This document shows, piece after piece, positions 49,291 through 61,117 of a stretch of 64,000 nt of DNA. The notes under the pieces were generated by a model, which was not told the DNA's origin, did no database searches, and saw nothing but the letters and a program-made list of their open reading frames with translations. Position 1 is the first letter of the stretch. Each line of letters begins with the position of its first letter. Position numbers and translations under genes: made by a program. Origin of the DNA: Nymphalis io (Eukaryota; Arthropoda; Insecta; Lepidoptera; Nymphalidae); contig NC_065888.1 of the NCBI RefSeq assembly GCF_905147045.1, forward strand, positions 1,741,001 through 1,805,000, read 5' to 3'.

Positions 49291-50071
49291 GTGATCAGGC
49301 TTAAGAAACTGTATTATGCTAAACATTACAGCATTCAAATATTTGACTTAACAATAAAAACTGCTATATTTAAATGATTTTAGAGTTGATTGTGTGAGAA
49401 AATAAATCTATGGGTTGAACTTTGTGCTTACTTTAAAGCAATATATTTTTGTTTAATGAATATGAACTATAATGTAAGAAGTACTCGTATCATAGGTTTA
49501 AATTGAAAATAAAAAATACGATATGTTTAAAATTTGCTCGGTTGAGTGTTATATTTGCATTATTTTGAATAAATAGACTATGCTAAATCACATCCTTGTT
49601 TAATTGTGTACTTTTCCCAGTAATAAAATATAATGCTGAATGATCAAAAATAAATGTTGTATTAATGGAAAAATGTTAAATACTCAGATATTATAATTAA
49701 GTTTAAATAAAAATAAACCAAATAAACATTGCAATTCAACCTTTGTCGTAATTTATTTGAGATAATTTATATATTGAAGCTTTTCAATAATTGCATAAAA
49801 TATAAATTGGAGAGGATTCATTATAGAAAAAAGGTACAAGTTGGTTAAAATTTATAACGCTCATTCGACATGGTTCACGCACAGCATTGTTTGCATAGCG
49901 TTAACGAAAAAGAAGAATGTTTATTGATTTCATGATTTTTTTAATTGAATTAGATTTACACGGAATATTCAATACACGATACATTTTAGACGTGATTATA
50001 TAGATAGATAGTACGATACAAACTATAACATTCTTTAAAAACTAGTTTTGTTCTTTTACTTTAAAAATCAA

Positions 50072-50210
50072 TACGGCTCAGAGGGTGGAACAGGTGGACC
50101 TTAGCTATAGATCACAAGATCAATATCAGACAAACACCACTTAGTTTGAATGTGCTTAATTTGTGTTTATAGTTCATCTCTTGCTTAGCGGTGAAGGTAA
50201 ATATTATATT
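50072..50210 (+). mobile_element. Decayed family A SINE, 5' half
   Basis: ggctcagagggtggaacagg (A-box region), aacaccacttagtttgaatg, tgcttaatttgtgtttatag and ttcatctcttgcttagcgg, in plus-strand order. The 3' half is not recognisable. Confidence 0.65.
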
Positions 50211-50368
50211 TATAATAGTGAAACCTACATGTCACAATAATAATTATGCCTTTGCTTAGCAGTAAGACGTCTATAGGCAGTGACTATTTTGTATATATTG
50301 GTGTGTCGTAACAAAAAAGCAGAGAATTAACATTCATAACATTCGACTAAGATTATTATGTAGAGTTA

Positions 50369-50650
50369 TTAAGCTAAGACCGACTCGTATGCTGTGACGA
50401 CAAACGACTTGAAGCTCTCTCATGCCGTTACGCTCCCTTTCTTTTACCGCCCTCTACTCCCTTGTATGTGTTTGTCACGTATACTGTATACTTCGTTGCT
50501 ATACATAATTATATTAAAAAGAAAAGTATGGTTCTTTTATTTACGAAATTATGTTTTTATTTATTTTACTCCATATTTATTTATTGGTTGTCTTGAATAT
50601 TTTTTTACAATAACCGTCAATTTCATATCTGCAGCGCCATAACGGCCATA
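50369..50650 (+). repeat. Unclassified dispersed repeat, copy 1
   Basis: Shares with the segment at 59115 the ordered blocks ctctctcatgc, ctctactcccttgt, ttgctatacataattat-like and gaaaagtatg(g/t)ttctttt, and a closing cataacggcc/cgtgacggct. The parallel 82- and 68-codon frames in the two copies share text only because the DNA is related. Confidence 0.75.
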
Positions 50651-51171
50651 TATATATTTTTAAATATAATCCGTTGTATTATAGTATATTTTTTTATAAA
50701 GTAATAAATAACTGTAAGTATTTCTCCTTGATTTCAATTCCTATTAGGAAGCAACGGAGATCGAATGGGCGTTTCTTAAAAGAATCTGACAGAAGGGTGA
50801 TAGGGGCGTCAATGGCTGTCAACATCTGCTTCCGTACTTCCGTCTAACTGACCATGACATTACCCTGCATCTATAAAAATACGATATTTCTTTACAAGTT
50901 CTTCGCATTTATTGCTTGCGCTCGGAAGAGAAACACGATGAAAGATAAAAATTATTGTAACATATTGCAGTGTTTGAATGTTTTTATTTGATTTTGAAGT
51001 GTTGTTACTGCATTCTATTTCAAGAAAGAATGGGACTATAGATAAATAGCTGAGGCATCAAAAAACCTACTAAATAAAATATTACTATTTAATTATACTT
51101 AATTTAAGTATCACTTTGCAACTCGTAAACGTAATCTTCAGCAAAGTTGCATGCGTCGGATGATATGCTGC
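50651..51171. other. AT-rich non-coding stretch
   Basis: A short GC-richer part at about 50750-50870 (aagcaacggagatcgaatgg, aatggctgtcaacatctgc). Nothing else recognised. Confidence 0.4.
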
Positions 51172-51243
51172 CTCGTGGTTCCACTAACACGCTTGGAGCA
51201 GCATAGTGGAATAAGCTCCAAACCTTCTCTTCAAGAGAAGGCT
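51172..51243 (+). mobile_element. Family A SINE 3' fragment
   Basis: cctcgtggttccactaacac, cttggagcagcatagtgg and aataagctccaaaccttctc match the plus-oriented 3' body of family A. Confidence 0.8.
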
Positions 51244-52299
51244 CTTGACTTGGTCTTTTTGAATGATAACTTACAAGAAAAACTTTTGTAACTCCTTGTA
51301 AGATTTCATTGTGGTGTATTTTAATAAAAGAGATGTAATAGACGTACTATTAGTGGTTAAATGCACACCGGCTTATTATAAGAAAACATAGTTTTGCCTC
51401 CTCGGTCCATCCAGTAAAGGATAATAATATGTTACTTTATTTCTATTTTCTGTATTCACTCAGAGTTTATGTATCTCGAATAGTCACGTCTCGTCCTCGC
51501 GAAGGGTAAGGCATACAAATAAGTGAAAGTCCGAAGCCAACCAAACAGGGCGCGCCTTGTTCTTTATCTGCGGATCTCTTAAAAGAATTTGATCGCATAT
51601 GAGAATATTACAAGCAACATCTGTGACAAGGGACGAATAAACTTAACCGCTTATTTTATTTTGAAAGAAGTGATTTAGAGCACTTGGAAATTTAAGCGAA
51701 TCACCCACATTTAATCAAAAACGTCTGAAACAGAAACTTGAAAAAAAAATGTATAAGTATGTAATACTTTTCATACATAATTGTTATCTTCCATTCGTCA
51801 TTATTTCTTTAGAATTTTTTCAACTTCTATGTAATCAAATTACACTTTAGATTTAAACAGTGAATATATATAGCCTGGTCCATAAACTGAAAGAGATGCT
51901 GCAAATAATCTGGTATAGCGAATATTACATTATGTATGTTGCATTTGGACTTTTTCCAATAGTCGTTTTATTAAATGAGAACCGGAGTGAAGTGTGTTGT
52001 TTAATAAAATCCGTGATCCTAATTGATTAGGTACGTAGATTATGTGTATTGATTTGCAAATGGATGGAGTTGGAAAAAAACATTTTTTAAGTAATGACTA
52101 TTTTAATACTTCGATACGACATTTAGCACATAGATTTATTTCATAGCACTGGATTTATGTATGGGATTACGGTTTGTTTTTAGTTGATTATTTATTTTAT
52201 ATTTACCAATGTAAATCTATGTATTATAACTCGTAGAAGTCACATTTTTATTAATATGGAACGCCAATAATTAATTATCGCTTGATTGTTCAAACAAAA

Positions 52300-52560
52300 C
52301 CGCCGGACCCCAGCCTAACGCATGCTCCAGAACCCTCATCGCATGTAAAAAGATACGTTATTTGTCATCGGCGTGTCATAGAAATTATAACGAGGTGGTG
52401 TATCCACAATCAATTTGTCGGCTAGGAGGCTGTCAATTTGCGGCTGGTTTGTCCCGTAGTCTCTTGATGATTTCCGAGTGACCGCCTTTGATTTGCATAA
52501 GGGTCCAGCTTTAATATGAAATTACGTCCGCGTTCAGAGTTTCACGTTACAAACCCATTC
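52300..52560. other. GC-richer non-coding island (candidate regulatory element)
   Basis: ccgccggaccccagcctaac, caatttgtcggctaggagg, tttgcggctggtttgtcccg, gaccgcctttgatttgcat. It has an enhancer-like mixture of GC-rich blocks and AT-rich factor cores. Confidence 0.35.
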
Positions 52561-52749
52561 ATTGCTATAAGCTTAGAAATTTTTAGGTTTAGCAGCTATT
52601 TAATTGCTGTCTAAAAGTAACTTCTAACTTTCATCTTAAAGAGAAATCGTATCTTTAGATACGATTCTGCACTAACAATTTTACATCGTCTTTATTACTT
52701 ATACTATATTCGTTTTTATAATTTAAATTGTAATATCGTTATTACAATA

Positions 52750-53000
52750 ACGATAGATACGTGCTTGAAGTGAGCAAGCAGTCGACTGTCAAGCGTCGTC
52801 TTGGCCTCGGTGACAAAGGGATTACTTCCCTCGCGCCGCTGTCTGCGGTTTCTTAATTAAGCCCTAAATACCCTTGCAGGGGCCACCGACGTGCGGTGTG
52901 TAAGATTATTGCCAACGTTACCCTGGTTAATGTTAATGTACGCTATTATTGAAACAAACAGAATTTCTTGTCTCGCCGCGCTCATTACCTACAAGAGTAC
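52750..53000. other. GC-richer non-coding island (candidate regulatory element)
   Basis: gtcgtcttggcctcggtgac, cgcgccgctgtctgcgg, ttcttaattaagccctaaat, gcaggggccaccgacgtgc, gccaacgttaccctgg. Single copy here; the long non-repetitive texture is typical of conserved non-coding DNA. Confidence 0.38.
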
Positions 53001-54009
53001 ATCTTAAGATTATTAAGAGGGTACGTTCCACATCTTCATTTCACGTTGTAAGCTGATTGCTTGTGCGATATCTTGTGAATTAAATTTACTTATATGGCTT
53101 TTATTTAAAAATATCGTTTTAACATAAAATCAAAATAATAACATATGAATAAGTCTAATTAAATTCAATGCAAAATTTTATTCTTAAAATATATGAAGCA
53201 TTTATTTTAATATAGAAGAAATAAAAAAAGTCTAAAACACTGGCACGTTTTATAAATCGAATACAAGATTAATTTAATTTCATAACTGCCTACTTATTAC
53301 CGTTAATATGAAATCAATACATTCGTTCCATGATGGAAGCGTATATGCTTAATAGGGTGCGTTATGGTTGGCAATGCGCGATTTACATCAGTTGAGTCAG
53401 GGCAACGGGGTAGAAAATGGAGCATCGTGCTTAGCTAATACGATCAGGTGAGCAAACACGCTACACAGCTTTCATCTTCAGTCACGTATCTTTGTGCTAC
53501 GCTTGCACTCTGATGAATTCTAATAATTTCCAAATTATTCAATGCCTCATCCCTTTTATATATTTCAATAAATTTAAAAACTTAAGTAACAACTAATAGT
53601 AACACTAAAGGCAATGATCTGATTTAATTTTTGAGTTTCAAATATTTACACTTAAAAATTACAATATCTTATGTTAAGTGTTACATAATAGCAATATATA
53701 GAAAGTTAATGCAATCTAATAAATACGAAGAAGTTATCAGATCTCTAAGACGTTTGACGTTGAGTCAAACTGACGCAGAACCGATCTTGACGAGTACTTT
53801 CGTTCGGGTTCAATAACATTTCGATAACGTGATACTTACTGATTTCTGAAGGTTTCATCCTTGAGACGTATATGTATCATAATATTAATTTTACGCGTTG
53901 ATTCAAATTGATTATTAATCTTATAATTAATATAAAATATGTATTATATATAACGGTTCGTGTATAATTCGTATAGATATATATACTATGTAGCACACAT
54001 ATACTTATA

Positions 54010-54240
54010 AGCAGGAGGGAATAAAAGTGGCGATGTTAGTTTGAACGAGACCGTGATACGTAAACAAGCGGGAACTATCGCAACTGAGCAAGTTTATTCT
54101 TCAAACACTGCGGTGAGCTTGTGTGCGGAATTCGTGCCGGGCCAAGTCTACGTCGACAACTCGACATGACTCCCTTTCTATCCATCCGCTCTAAGAATGA
54201 CAAATGTTTATCCAGTCAACCATCGGACAGCTCACCCAAA
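54010..54240. other. GC-richer island about 0.4 kb upstream of the exon
   Basis: cgagaccgtgatacgtaaac, cactgcggtgagcttgtgtg, cgtgccgggccaagtctacg, cgtcgacaactcgacatg. No splice-compatible frame linking it to the exon was found. It could be intronic regulatory DNA. Confidence 0.35.
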
Positions 54241-54660
54241 CAATTTGTTAGTACATATTTTATATTATGTCGCTAATATCGATCTACCATCTACTCATTA
54301 CTGCAGACGTTTACGTGCGAATTTGTAAAAATAACAAAGAGAGCCAATTTGGCAAGTCGAAGACAAACGCGTTTAAAATGGGTAGAGTAGAACAGTGGCC
54401 ATCTATCTCGCAGCTTGATAAACGACGACATTATTTCTTATCGCCCACTCAATTTGTTTAAAAGCGTTCTGCTTTGATAATTTGAAAATTACAAATCGTA
54501 TATTTTGACACAAAAATGTTATAACTTCGATGTCTCAACAGTTCGATAAGCTTTAGGGGAGGACAGATGGAGTCATTAATCATATTATAATGATTATTTG
54601 CTCTTTAAAACTGGTATTTTAAATTAACATAATTATGATTTTGAAATGTATCTTTGGCAG

Positions 54661-54764
54661 TTGTGGAGGAGCCGGAGTTCACTGATGTCATCCAGAATAT
54701 GACTGTACCTGCAGGACGTAGTGTGCGTCTTGCGTGTTCTGTTAAAAACCTCGGCTCTTACAAG
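54661..54764 (+). CDS. Internal exon of a DIP/lachesin-like immunoglobulin superfamily gene (partial CDS)
   Basis: The exon follows an acceptor ending ctttggcag and stops at a donor aag|gtaagg, close to the insect consensus. It is 104 bp: two bases completing a split codon (phase 1 entry), then 34 codons ending on a codon boundary. The peptide starts VEEPEFTDVIQNMTVPAGR and ends CSVKNLGSYK. This is the A to B-C strand region of a first Ig domain: an N-glycosylation sequon (NMT), the TVPAGR turn, the first disulfide cysteine (LACSV) and the NLGSYK motif that in DIP (Dpr-interacting protein) and lachesin-like proteins runs into a VAW tryptophan strand, here presumably encoded by the next exon. 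Family members are GPI- or membrane-anchored neuronal adhesion proteins with three Ig domains that bind Dpr partners during synaptic specificity. That role is inferred from the family. Which DIP paralogue this is cannot be decided from 34 residues. No signal-peptide exon or following Ig exon was recognised in the window. Confidence 0.9.
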
Positions 54765-54799
54765 GTAAGGTTTGCTACATTATTTTGATAAAATTACAT

Positions 54800-56447
54800 A
54801 ATAATTTGCATAGAAGTGTGACTGGGCTCCGAATCGCCTTATTTACCTGCAGATATATTTCGGACGCTACTCAAATTATCACTTATAAAAAGAATAAGAC
54901 TAAAAACTAATAACATAATTTAGGCTGTCAATATAAACCAAAGTCATGTATCGTAATATATTAAGAATTAAAATTAAATTAAATAATAACTCATTGTATT
55001 TATTTTAGTACACAAAATCATAACAAGTGAAGAAACCACTTAAGTAGAAAGTAGACACTACAAGCAGCCAGGAAGGCGACAATACGCGTGGAGCTGCAAA
55101 AGGAAACATAAAATATAGAGCATTTTATCATTTGATTTAGAACGTACCGTCGTAATAAAGTGTCTATATAACGCAAGGGAAATATGATTTACAGCTTGTA
55201 CGCTGATTTCGCACCTCGCTCTTTTCAAAATGATCATTAAAATCACCATTTTTATCAAACATATTAGAATTATTTATAAATAGCATTTCGTAGACTATTC
55301 TTATTAAGCTGTTGATTTTAACTTTTGAATTTGAAATATTAGGGGGAGAAGGTTGGGTATTCGGTAAAAAAATATCCATTCAAACTTGCTTCATAGCAAA
55401 TTTTATCAAAATCGGTTCAGTGGCTTAGCCTTGAAAGCGTAACAGACAGGCAGAGTTACTCTCGCATTTATAATATTAGTGTAGATGTGCTTAAAATATG
55501 ATGAGTTGTTATGTGTGATTATTTCTTTAATATATTTCAGACACTATCGCTGTAACTAATTCTAACACTATATAAACTAAGCAGGTTTAATTTTTAATTT
55601 AGCTTTACTAGACTTGAACGTTTATAGGAGAAACAGATAAAGTTATCATATTTAATAATTGCAAGGGAAACAAAACATAAACATGTCATTGAAGGCCCGG
55701 CAGGAATATGTTTATGAAACATTCTCAAACTAGAAAAAAAAGCTTAATCTTCTATTGTTATGCTATTATGTGTAAATTTTAAATTCCTCGACGGTATAAT
55801 GGCTACTAAGTTTCGATAAAAAGTTGTTTCTATTTTTTGTCAAAAAAATTTGATAGCAGTCGGGTGTTCTGAATATATCAGTAATACACTTCCGTACCTC
55901 GAAAAGAACGTAATGTCAGTTGCTGTCGTTTAGTCCTCTGAATAATAAGATTGAAAGAATTATATAAACAATACAATTATATAACTCTAAATTATCATTC
56001 ACGAATATCGTTAAATAAAACGTGAGAAATGAGATTCTTCTCCTTTTTTTAAGAATGTTAAAAACCAGATATATTACAATAATTTCTAAACGAAAAATTA
56101 CAAAATATTTATATGTCCTCTTTCATTAAAGACAATATTTGTCCGATTCAAAATCCAACTCACTACCATTAGCATTACTAAAAGAATAAATGAATATCAA
56201 ATCGTCTATACATAGTGTATACACCACAACATTTATTTAAATTTATACATAAACAAAAACGGAATTATACGTAGTTGTAGTAAAATTTAAGAGAAAACAT
56301 AAAAAATATAGAGGAATTAACCTTTGAGGTGATTATTGTTTTAGTCGATAGCAGATGAATGATTAGCAAAGCAGAATTAACTACCGGGTCGATTCCTTAG
56401 GGACATCGTCCATTTAAACGCTACGGCTCATCTCCAACAATTTCTGC
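54800..56447. other. AT-rich non-coding stretch
   Basis: Outside the family E fragment no gene, repeat or GC-rich island is recognised. Minus-strand frames at about 55058-55379 are composition artefacts. Confidence 0.4.
55376..55485 (+). mobile_element. Dispersed lepidopteran repeat (family E), 3' part
   Basis: caaattttatcaaaatcggt, tcagtggcttagccttgaaa, cgtaacagacaggcagagtt and the terminal tttataatattagtgtagat. The 5' part is lost or unrecognisable. Confidence 0.85.
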
Positions 56448-56459
56448 CTTGTAAAAAAC

Positions 56460-56764
56460 CGTACCGTAACAGCCTGTGAATGTCGCACTGCTGTTCTAAA
56501 GGCCTCCTTTCCCTTTTTTTGAGGAGAAGGTTTGGAGCTTATTTCACCTCGCTGCTCCAGTGCGGGTTGGTGGAAAACACGTGTGGCAGAATTTTAGTGA
56601 AATTAGACACATGCAGGTTTCCTCACGATGTTTTCCTTCACCGTAAAGCACGAGATGAATTATAATCACAAATTAAGCACATAAAAATTCAGTGGTGCTT
56701 GCCCGGGTTTGAACCCACGATCATCGGTTAAGATTCACGCGTTCTTACCACTGGGCCATCTCAG
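56460..56764 (-). mobile_element. tRNA-derived SINE (family A), full length with target-site duplication
   Basis: Intact B-box complement (gggtttgaaccc) and A-box complement (cttaccactgggcca). A perfect flanking repeat cttgtaaaaaac lies at 56448-56459 and 56765-56776. The last base of the SINE and the first of the repeat are ambiguous. A 61-codon plus-strand frame inside it is not a gene. Confidence 0.95.
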
Positions 56765-59114
56765 CTTGTAAAAAACACATTTAGTTAAATTTCTAAATGA
56801 AACTAAAAAAATGTTGGTGTAAAATTATATACGTTACAAAAAAAATGCAATAAATATTAATGTTTCACAAGCTATCCTAGATATAATGGTTGTATCCATG
56901 TTTTGTACTTTTTTTAATCTTAGTCTACAATAAAGTCATCTAAGTGTACAATAAAGTATAAAATGTAAAAGTAAAGTAAAGTATAACGATATTTAATATT
57001 ATATTTTTTTGGTTAATAAGACTTAATTTGTTGTTAACGATCGAACTTGCGCTAGTATTTGAAATGATTATGTCTAGTCGCGTTTAAATTAATGCAATAA
57101 GATACCGGTTGTTAATAATAAGAAATATTTATTTTACCAAAGTTATGAGTGAATTGAATGTGAGTGTAGAGCTTAAAAGAGTAAATATATAGATAGTATT
57201 TTCTTGATAGTCACTATATTTATGTTGCTTATTTTTAAATATTAAATTGAATAACAGATGCTATAAAACTCAACAGTTTCCTCTTAATCAAAAGTTGTAT
57301 TTTCTTTTCGCTGCATTTACTTACACGATGTCCAAAGTTATCTACGATGTGCGCAATGAAAGCCAAGATAGTGTGCTTTTACTTTTGAAATAAAGGCTTA
57401 ACGGAGGGAGCCATCACAGTTGCCTTGTATTGACAACAAGAAGCGGATTTTCCCCGAAAGCCTCGCCTGTGCCATTAGTTTTCCGCATCGGTTAAAAAGA
57501 TTTGCTTCTTCGTCCGTCTTTTTAGAATTATTGAGTCACGCGAAATATTACGATGAAACGACAAATACTCGTATTCCCCTTTACCTTTTATACATCTTAC
57601 GTTTTTTTTTGTAAAAATATAAATAATGTATGGTATTTAATAACATTTTCACAATATATGCGTATATTTGAAATCGAAATAGAATATCGTATGTAAATTG
57701 GAAACTATATTAAATAATATATTTTATTAAGTAAATGTAGACAAATTTATTCTATAATCAAGATAATACAGAACTAACTAAACGCGAATCTCGGGTGCAA
57801 TAGCATTCAATATTAGATAACATATTCATACGAAAATAACAAGCAACGTTTCCCATTTTAAGAGAATGCTACGAAGTATGTGCACGTAGCCTGTTCATCG
57901 GCATGAAATGTCAGATAGTCGGCACTAGCACGTATGTGGGTTTGCAATAACATGCCGCAGCGAGTCGCAGCTATGTTACACTCGTACCACATACGAGCGC
58001 CGCCTGTTCAAATTCTGACATATTTCTCGTGCTTTAATATGGGTTCTACCTCACAGCTGTTTGCTACAGCTAAGGGACTACAGTATAATTCGATTTAGTC
58101 CGCACTACATTTTAAAATTTATAAAATCGTACTTCTGAACTTACTGTAAATATTAAAGATCGGAACTATTTGTTAAAAAAGACCGGGGCGTTTGTTTTAT
58201 TCCTTTTGTCAATCTCAATATACAATATTAAATATTATATTATAACCATAGCTTAATTCAAACGTCTCAATTTCATCCAAATAAACCTGCCATTAAATTA
58301 ATTGTCAATTTTCATTCTGTTATGAAACTTATAATATAATACTTTAATTTAGTTTTCAAATTTAAAATTTTAAAGTATACTTAAATAAAATAAATAAATA
58401 ATAAGTATTTTCGTGAGATTTTTTGTTACATCGGATAATAAACTGTAAACATATATACATACATATATGTTATAAAACAATGATCTTTAAATGTTTCTTT
58501 GCAAAACATGGAGTGTATTTTAAAAATAAATGCCATATTTATTCCATAATTTATTCTAATGCAGGCGTAGTAGGAGCTTTCACAAAGTTAAAATTTTACA
58601 TAAGCATGTAATAAATATTATCGACCACGGGGTATTAGGGATTGAAAGATTTTATCAGATAAACTACTTGCTACTTACATCGATTCCAAAAATAGCTTAT
58701 TGGCTGAAGATCGGTGCAAAGTTAGAGGACCCTCGACACAAATCCGCAGTCGAAGAGTCTCTAAGTGGGCTTTTAGTAGAAGTAAGCTAAGCCGTCTTGC
58801 GCAAGATGTTCACTTATTTCTCTGTGCGCGATTGCATTACTTAGTGGACCGTCGTTTCGCCACCACTCACTTCTCTTTAGATACATATGTTATTGATAAC
58901 ATTTAATTGAATCTAAGACTGATTTTCGTACAATATCAATACATTAGGTGTCTAACTAAATACTCACATATAATCAAAAGTTATTTAGAAGTTTAAAATT
59001 TGCATATTACTTAATATTTACAAACATACAATGATAAGCCGTTAGGATTACAATAGGCTTAAACTGTATAGGATACTTGTTGTTTTGGTATAAAATATAT
59101 ATTGGCGCGCCTTA

Positions 59115-59330
59115 GTGATAAGATCGACTCATATATCGTGACGGCAAACGGCATAATGCTCTCTCATGCTGTTATGCCCCTTTCTCGAAACTCTACTCCC
59201 TTGTGTATATTTGCCACGTATATTACTTCATTGCTATATATAATTAAAATAATAAGAAAAGTATGTTTCTTTTTATTTATTATATATACTTTTAATAACT
59301 ATCAATGACAGGCACCCCGTGACGGCTACT
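59115..59330 (+). repeat. Unclassified dispersed repeat, copy 2
   Basis: Collinear with the segment starting at 50369 (tgacggcaaacggcataatg / tgacgacaaacgacttgaag, then ctctctcatgc and ctctactcccttgtgt). It differs by small gaps. No terminal inverted repeats or target-site duplication identified. Confidence 0.75.
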
Positions 59331-59494
59331 TTTTTAAAGATCATATAGCAAGATTGAGGTGTCAGTAACGCATAATAAAAGATTAGTATGAAGTCCATTA
59401 CCCATTAAAAACCTTGAAACGAATAAAGTAAAGATAACAGTGTAAGAGCAAACTCCTTAAACGTTTCATAATTAAATCTGTCGTAATATTATTA

Positions 59495-59640
59495 AACACG
59501 TCTACGAATCATCTCCTCCGGCGATGGGGTCCGTCGTTACGGAGGTTCGGTGCGGCGCGGCAGAATGGCTAAAGTTTGCAACGAGTCCATTATAAATCAA
59601 ACGACGCCTTCAAGGCATGTCTTGAGGGACGCGAGTCTTC
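59495..59640. other. GC-rich non-coding island (candidate regulatory element)
   Basis: catctcctccggcgatgggg, tccgtcgttacggaggttcg, gtgcggcgcggcagaatgg, then cattataaatcaaacg with a TAAATCA homeodomain-like core. The piece ccgtcgttacgg is itself partly palindromic. No frame. Confidence 0.38.
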
Positions 59641-60077
59641 TACCAAACCTCACAACTTCAACTTTACCTATTTAATGCTTCTACAATTAAGATAAAAAGA
59701 ATGAAGGGTCTAAATTCAAGGTAAAAGATAACGAAATAATAGGCCTCCCTAAGTTTTACACTAAAACTTTGAGACAGGTGATCCCCCTTGAATGAGAATA
59801 CTTTGCTTAATATGCTTGTTGAGAAAATGAGAACTAAGCGCTGACGTGTTCGTTCAAAGTAACTAAAGGCAGAAGTTATAATTGTCTACGCCGCTTAAGA
59901 ACCTTAATAATTTCATACGAGGATATACATATATTCGACAGATATATATATACTTATATAGATAGATGTACATACTTATGCAACAATGTGTATTTAAAAT
60001 AAGAATGTGATATTACAAAAATAAAATCTGAAACTAATTTCAAACTTATTAATTTTTTTTGGAGTAAAGTACAACTT

Positions 60078-60285
60078 GAGATGGCCAGAACACGAATTTT
60101 AGCCGTTAAATCACATTCATTACTTCACGTGCTTAATCTGTGCTTATAATGCAACTTAAGCTGGATGTCGGGTGAAAATGTACCAAACCGGATTGGAAAA
60201 GTGTAATGGAATGAGCTCGAAACATTCTAATCAAAAGAGGAGAAGGCATTTGTGCAGCAGTGGGACATTAACAGACCATTATTTT
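60078..60285 (+). mobile_element. Decayed family A SINE
   Basis: gagatggccagaacacga, acgtgcttaatctgtgctta, ggtgaaaatgtaccaaacc, atggaatgagctcgaaacat and cagcagtgggacattaacag follow the full plus-strand order with heavy divergence. Confidence 0.75.
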
Positions 60286-60346
60286 ATTTTTAATTCACGT
60301 GTTCGTTGAAATTAATTTGTTGTGTATTACTACTATAGAGTTTTAT

Positions 60347-60557
60347 ATTATACAATTTCATCCAAATCAGTTTATTCGATTACATTTTTTATAAAATTTT
60401 CAAATGGGAATTTAATTCTGCGTGTAACAAATTGCGTTTTATTCAACTGACATTATACAATTTCATCGAAATCAGTTTATCCGATTACAATTTTTTATAA
60501 AATTTTCAAATTGGAATTTTAATCTGCGTGTAACAAACTGCGTTTTATTCAACTGAC
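60347..60557 (+). repeat. Two-copy tandem repeat, about 105-bp unit
   Basis: attatacaatttcatc(c/g)aaatcagtttat(t/c)cg through gcgttttattcaactgac occurs at 60347-60451 and again at 60452-60557. The copies differ by a few substitutions and one-base indels. Confidence 0.93.
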
Positions 60558-60794
60558 AGGCAACCCCACAAAGTGTCTCCGAGCATGTCTCTAACTCGTT
60601 TAGGATCCGCAGGCAAATGAAATTAGTTAGCCGCAACCGCCATTTCAAATATCATATTTGCAGTTTCCATCTTTATTAAATATCCTGCCCATTAAATGCG
60701 AGCTCCTAATCATTTTTATACGAGTATTTATTTAAAAAAAGGTAAGATCGAAATTTAAATTTTATACTTTTTCTATCGAATAATCATGGCAGCA

Positions 60795-60996
60795 TTATTT
60801 GTTATCTTTACGAATATTATAAATGCAAAAGTGTGTTTATTTATATGTTTGTTTGTACATTACGGTTTTAGGTCATATATATATATTATCATGACATTTT
60901 TCAAAGACGTTGTCAGGGCTACAGAGAAGGATATAGGGTACCTATGTCGGTTACCTCACCCCTCACACGTGGACGAAGCCGCGGGCAGAAACTAAA
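60795..60996 (-). mobile_element. Dispersed lepidopteran repeat (family E), diverged
   Basis: Plus-strand text starts tattataaatgcaaaagtgt (complement of the 3' end) and ends acgtggacgaagccgcggg, the complement of the ccgcggcttcgtccacg 5' block. The middle is replaced or diverged, with a TA run. Confidence 0.75.
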
Positions 60997-61117
60997 AATA
61001 AATAAAACCATTTTCATGTACTCATATCTCGTTGGCCTTGGCTAGCTTATAAGGTTACAATTCCTGACGTTGTTAACAACAGCCCGATGTTTAGATGTTG
61101 CAGTGTTTACAATTCAG

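Larger units (their letters stand above)
46890..50071. other. Non-coding stretch with islands
   Basis: Decayed family A traces at about 47222-47265 (aatgtcccactattgagct) and 47520-47585 (ttcttgacgatgtttttcgcc). GC-richer islands at 47905-48015, 48470-48730, 48850-48900 and 49020-49290. No credible gene. Confidence 0.45.
51244..54250. other. Non-coding stretch with several islands, upstream of the exon
   Basis: GC-richer islands at about 51480-51580, 52300-52560, 52750-53000, 53330-53520 and 54010-54240 alternate with AT-rich DNA. A 10-bp-arm hairpin (aatcgtatct, 2-base loop) lies at 52645-52666. No splice-bounded frame with protein character was recognised. Confidence 0.45.
1..54660 (+). other. 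Inferred upstream intron(s) and/or 5' flank of the DIP-like gene
   Basis: No open reading frame here exceeds about 110 codons and none resembles a known protein. The exon at 54661 opens in phase 1 inside the mature protein, so at least a signal-peptide exon must lie upstream. It was not found, and may be beyond the left edge or too short to recognise. DIP-family genes commonly have introns of tens of kilobases, so a mostly intronic stretch is expected. Whether all of it is intron, or part is promoter or intergenic DNA, cannot be decided from sequence alone. Confidence 0.55.
56777..60077. other. Non-coding stretch with islands
   Basis: GC-richer parts at about 57400-57490, 57885-58010 (inverted cgtatgtgg/ccacatacg pair), 58700-58870 and 59495-59640. 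Otherwise AT-rich. No splice-bounded Ig-domain frame was found. Confidence 0.45.

Noticed and set aside
50394..59308. Similar hydrophobic frames at 50394 and 59102, considered as a small membrane protein family
   Set aside because: The similarity is at DNA level with frame-shifting gaps, fitting a dispersed non-coding repeat.
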